20,734 nucleotides of DNA from assembly GCA_964462785.1 (NCBI GenBank), contig CAYWZA010000019.1, forward strand, positions 1-20,734, in the 5' to 3' direction. Both the position numbers and the translations under genes were made by a program. The stretch is from JACQKA01 sp964462785. Its GTDB lineage: Bacteria; Patescibacteriota; Minisyncoccia; Phycocordibacterales; UBA2100. Below are positions 19,593-20,734 of the stretch, piece by piece. Each line of letters begins with the position of its first letter. The first letter of the stretch is position 1. The notes below the pieces were generated by a model. It worked only from the letters and a program-made list of their open reading frames with translations. It had not been told where the DNA came from and ran no database searches.

Positions 19593-19909
19593 TGGCTTTG
19601 CCCGAGAGAAAAGATCTGATGGCTCGCGAGATCGCACGCGCAGCGGGCACCTTCATCACACTCAATTCAAACAGACAGTCGCTCATTACCGTTACCCATG
19701 CAGATATTTCGCCTGATTTCGCACAAGCGACGATCTATGTGAGCGTGCTGCCGGAGACAATGGAGAAGCAGGCGCTCGACTTCCTCAAGCGCTCGCGTGG
19801 CGAATTCCGTTCGTGGGTCAGCGAGGAGATGAAACTTAAGCGCCTCCCCACGTTCGATTTCGCTCTCGATTTCGGTGAAAAAAACCGGCAGGCAGTGCAG
19901 CCGTTATAA
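19592..19909 (+). CDS. rbfA: 30S ribosome-binding factor A
   Basis: The 105-aa protein matches RbfA: LMAREIARAAGTFITL at the N-terminus, then ITVTHADISPDFAQATIYVSVL (the KH-type beta strands), and EEMKLKRLPTFDFALDFG near the C-terminus (family pattern ...lk.iPeL.F..D). Length is typical of short RbfA forms. It assists 16S rRNA 5'-end maturation and 30S assembly and usually neighbours infB, as here. ATG 19592 is 31 bp after infB. A 14-bp palindrome (AAATCGT plus its complement, 19917-19930) lies between this gene and the tRNA-Cys promoter. Confidence 0.92.
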   Translation: MALPERKDLMAREIARAAGTFITLNSNRQSLITVTHADISPDFAQATIYVSVLPETMEKQALDFLKRSRGEFRSWVSEEMKLKRLPTFDFALDFGEKNRQAVQPL

Positions 19910-19932
19910 TCGCCGAAAATCGTACGATTTGA

Positions 19933-19938
19933 TATACT
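19933..19938 (+). promoter_or_regulatory. -10 box of tRNA-Cys
   Basis: TATACT lies 11 nt before the tRNA 5' end. A perfect 14-bp palindrome (19917-19930) lies directly upstream, in the spacer/-35 region, and could bind a regulator. Confidence 0.5.
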
Positions 19939-19949
19939 TGCCAAACACC

Positions 19950-20021
19950 GGCCTGGTGGCGAAGTGGTAACGCTTGGGACTGCAAATCCTACATGCGGGG
20001 GTTCGATTCCCCCCCAGGCCT
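19950..20021 (+). tRNA. tRNA-Cys (anticodon GCA)
   Basis: The acceptor GGCCTGG (19950-19956) pairs with CCAGGCC (20014-20020), the anticodon loop is CTGCAAA (GCA), the T-arm is GGGGGTTCGATTCCCCC, and U73 is the usual discriminator for Cys. CCA is not encoded. Confidence 0.95.
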
Positions 20022-20023
20022 CC

Positions 20024-20081
20024 CGTTCGAAGAACGGAGCCTGGGAGCACAGTGCTTGAGCACTGTGCGTGGGGAATCGAA
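20024..20081 (+). repeat. Inverted, interrupted copy of the tRNA-Cys 3' end with an inserted palindrome
   Basis: The trailer holds GGAGCCTGGG (20036-20045) and GGGGAATCGAA (20071-20081), complementary to the acceptor 3' strand and the T-arm of tRNA-Cys. They are separated by a near-perfect hairpin GCACAGTGCT-TG-AGCACTGTGC (20047-20068). A second small hairpin CGTTC-GAA-GAACG is at 20024-20036. This resembles the tRNA-Trp arrangement at 9531-9619. Confidence 0.7.
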
Positions 20082-20082
20082 A

Positions 20083-20181
20083 GGCGCAGCGTTGTTTTTG
20101 TTTGCCGAAGCGAAGCGTAGGCAAGGCAAAAACCGCGAGCCGGGGCTGCGAGATTTTTCCGTCAGGAAAAATACTTGTAGC
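20083..20181 (+). repeat. tRNA-flanking dispersed repeat, copy B
   Basis: Nearly identical to the reverse complement of 10382-10479. Substructures are GTTTTTGTTTGCC..GGCAAGGCAAAAAC and ATTTTTCCGTCAGGAAAAAT. It sits between tRNA-Cys and tRNA-Leu(UAA). In both copies a tRNA precedes the repeat in the same orientation. Confidence 0.85.
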
Positions 20182-20205
20182 CGAATCCCCCCACTCATTT
20201 TTTAC

Positions 20206-20292
20206 GCCGGGGTGATGGAATGGTAGACATAGGGGACTTAAAATCCCCAGACCAGTTAAACGGTCGTGAGAGTTCGACTCTCTCCCCCGGCA
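20206..20292 (+). tRNA. tRNA-Leu (anticodon TAA)
   Basis: The acceptor GCCGGGG pairs with CCCCGGC (20285-20291), with discriminator A. The anticodon stem-loop is GGGGA-CTTAAAA-TCCCC (TAA), and there is a long class II variable arm (ACCAGTTAAACGGT). CCA is not encoded. Confidence 0.95.
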
Positions 20293-20307
20293 CAAAATAT
20301 TACAGCA

Positions 20308-20337
20308 TTGACACACCTGTGGTCCGAGAATTATTCT
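20308..20337 (+). promoter_or_regulatory. Promoter of the putative sRNA
   Basis: TTGACA (20308-20313) and TATTCT (20332-20337), 18-nt spacer. The predicted transcription start is at about 20344, exactly the first base of a long 5'/3' closing stem. Confidence 0.65.
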
Positions 20338-20343
20338 AAAAAC

Positions 20344-20447
20344 GCAGGTCCGGCGGACGCGATCCATACCCCACGAAGGTGTGTCGTTCCCCGAGGGATT
20401 AAAGTCCGCCGCACTTGCCCAACCGCCCCACGGGCGGTTTTTATTTT
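20344..20447 (+). ncRNA. Putative structured small RNA of about 100 nt, unknown class
   Basis: A consensus-like promoter is followed by a sequence whose first 15 nt (20344-20358, GCAGGTCCGGCGGAC) pair with 20404-20418 (14 of 15 positions, one G-U). A 45-nt interior region contains GATCC (20361-20365) pairing with GGATT (20396-20400) and a CAC-GAAG-GTG hairpin. An intrinsic terminator follows directly. No ORF or Shine-Dalgarno is present. I found no match to the 4.5S SRP loop (GGAA...AGCA), 6S RNA or tmRNA motifs. It is transcribed independently of the flanking tRNA genes and is antisense to any read-through from tRNA-Leu(UAG). Confidence 0.6.
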
Positions 20448-20450
20448 TTT
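20421..20450 (+). terminator. Terminator of the putative sRNA
   Basis: AACCGCCC (20421-20428) pairs with GGGCGGTT (20432-20439) around CAC, with a long U-tract (TTTTTATTTTTTT). Textbook intrinsic terminator on the plus strand. Confidence 0.92.
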
Positions 20451-20451
20451 G

Positions 20452-20533
20452 TGGGCAGGAGAGGACTTGAACCTCCAATCCTTGCGGAACCGCGTCCTAA
20501 GCGCGGCGCGTCTACCAATTTCGCCACCTGCCC
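20452..20533 (-). tRNA. tRNA-Leu (anticodon TAG)
   Basis: Minus strand: the acceptor GGGCAGG (20533-20527) pairs with CCTGCCC (20459-20453), the anticodon stem-loop is CGCG-CTTAGGA-CGCG (TAG), the long variable arm is class II, the T-arm is GGAGGTTCAAGTCCTCT, and the discriminator is A. CCA is not encoded. An extended -10 TGGTACACT lies on the minus strand at 20551-20543. Confidence 0.93.
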
Positions 20534-20542
20534 AATAGGGGG

Positions 20543-20578
20543 AGTGTACCATGACAAAGGGAAAAAAGTTGGTAGAAT
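20543..20578. promoter_or_regulatory. Back-to-back tRNA promoters
   Basis: Minus strand: TGGTACACT (20551-20543) for tRNA-Leu(UAG). Plus strand: ATGACA (20551-20556) and TAGAAT (20573-20578), 16 nt apart, for the tRNA-Lys transcript. The plus-strand transcript would start just before the tRNA-Lys-like fragment at 20588. Confidence 0.5.
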
Positions 20579-20587
20579 GTGAAAATA

Positions 20588-20632
20588 CCGCCCTTAGCTC
20601 CTGGGGATGATGCCTTGGCAGTAGGACGGATG
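20588..20632 (+). pseudogene. Partial tRNA-Lys-like fragment
   Basis: CCGCCCTTAGCTC (20588-20600) is identical to the first 13 nt of tRNA-Lys at 20664. AGGACGG (20626-20632) could close a 7-bp acceptor-like stem with CCGCCCT at 6 of 7 positions, leaving a 31-nt insert with no anticodon arm or T-arm. It is either a deleted tRNA remnant, a repeat created by insertion at the tRNA 5' end, or a leader decoy. Confidence 0.5.
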
Positions 20633-20663
20633 GTGAACATTGTGTGTCGTTGAAAAGTAGGAT

Positions 20664-20734
20664 CCGCCCTTAGCTCAGTTGGTAGAGCAACTCCCTCTTA
20701 AGGAGATGGTCGTAAGTTCGAATCTTACAGGGCG
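20664..20734 (+). tRNA. tRNA-Lys (anticodon CTT), 3' end cut by the window
   Basis: The acceptor is CCGCCCT (20664-20670), the D-arm GCTCAGTTGGTAGAGC, the anticodon loop CTCTTAA (CTT), and the T-arm GTAAGTTCGAATCTTAC. The 3' acceptor strand AGGGCG is missing its last base and the discriminator because the window ends. Confidence 0.92.

Noticed and set aside
20344..20447. Assignment of the sRNA to 4.5S SRP RNA
   Set aside because: CAGGTCCGG looks similar at first sight, but the GGAA tetraloop and the AGCA side of SRP domain IV are absent, and that sequence lies in the closing stem rather than at the apex.
19735..20478. 247-aa minus-strand frame through tRNA-Cys, repeat B and tRNA-Leu
   Set aside because: It crosses two tRNA genes and the repeat. 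Similar peptide stretches on both repeat copies reflect the DNA repeat, not a protein family.
1..20734. CRISPR array, IS transposase, prophage or plasmid genes
   Set aside because: I saw no regularly spaced direct repeats, no DDE/Y/S recombinase motifs and no phage structural genes.

Overview
The window looks like a chromosomal segment of a Patescibacteria/CPR bacterium, most likely a Parcubacteria-type lineage. This is inferred from gene content only. The indicators are an IF-2 with no N-terminal domains (500 aa), a VirB2/TrbC-like pilin, DUF4446 and DUF378 proteins, a LAGLIDADG-like protein of a kind common in CPR genomes, a degenerate membrane-anchored HtrA-like protein, very tight spacing, and many genes whose -10 box lies 5-7 nt before the start codon. 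No IS transposase, phage gene or CRISPR array is visible.

Layout. 1-2.5 kb: a NYN-domain nuclease-like gene split by a -1 frame change at a T6 run, an HD-domain phosphohydrolase, and a one-TM protein, separated by strong terminators. 2.5-4.2 kb (minus): a membrane-anchored S41-protease-like protein carrying a degenerate J-like domain, and a DUF378 protein. 4.3-9.5 kb: an acetolactate-synthase-like ThDP enzyme, a secreted DUF1194/VWA-like protein (minus), a canonical CtpA-type S41 protease, a small unknown protein and a transglutaminase-like protein. 9.5-11.9 kb (minus): tRNA-Trp, bL33 (rpmG), the pilin-like protein, tRNA-Tyr overlapped by the LAGLIDADG-like gene, and an unknown Cys-rich protein. 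11.9-17.2 kb (minus): clpB, the HtrA-like pseudoprotease, a cysteine desulfurase and a Trp-rich membrane protein. 17.3-19.9 kb (plus): a large fold-back element, then DUF4446-infB-rbfA. 19.9-20.7 kb: tRNA-Cys, tRNA-Leu(UAA), a probable structured sRNA of about 100 nt, tRNA-Leu(UAG) (minus) and tRNA-Lys(CUU), which is cut by the window end.

How it fits together. Most of the identifiable genes serve translation (infB, rbfA, rpmG, six tRNAs), proteostasis (clpB, two S41-type proteins, one HtrA-like) or cofactor sulfur supply (cysteine desulfurase). The cell-surface genes are the pilin and several membrane-anchored proteins. Most core genes appear to be leaderless. Genes with a clear Shine-Dalgarno sequence are mainly accessory (HD, ThDP enzyme, DUF1194, CtpA-like, small unknowns).

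The most unusual structure is non-coding. There is a family of inverted-repeat elements with TAGAGC...GCTCTA ends, found in a 26-bp form (2531), a 62-bp form (6863) and a 167-bp form (17351). There is a roughly 98-bp repeat beside tRNAs in two places (10382, 20083). The 3' ends of three tRNA genes are copied in inverted orientation in their own trailers. Finally, there is an sRNA-like gene with its own promoter and terminator between two tRNA-Leu genes (20344-20447).
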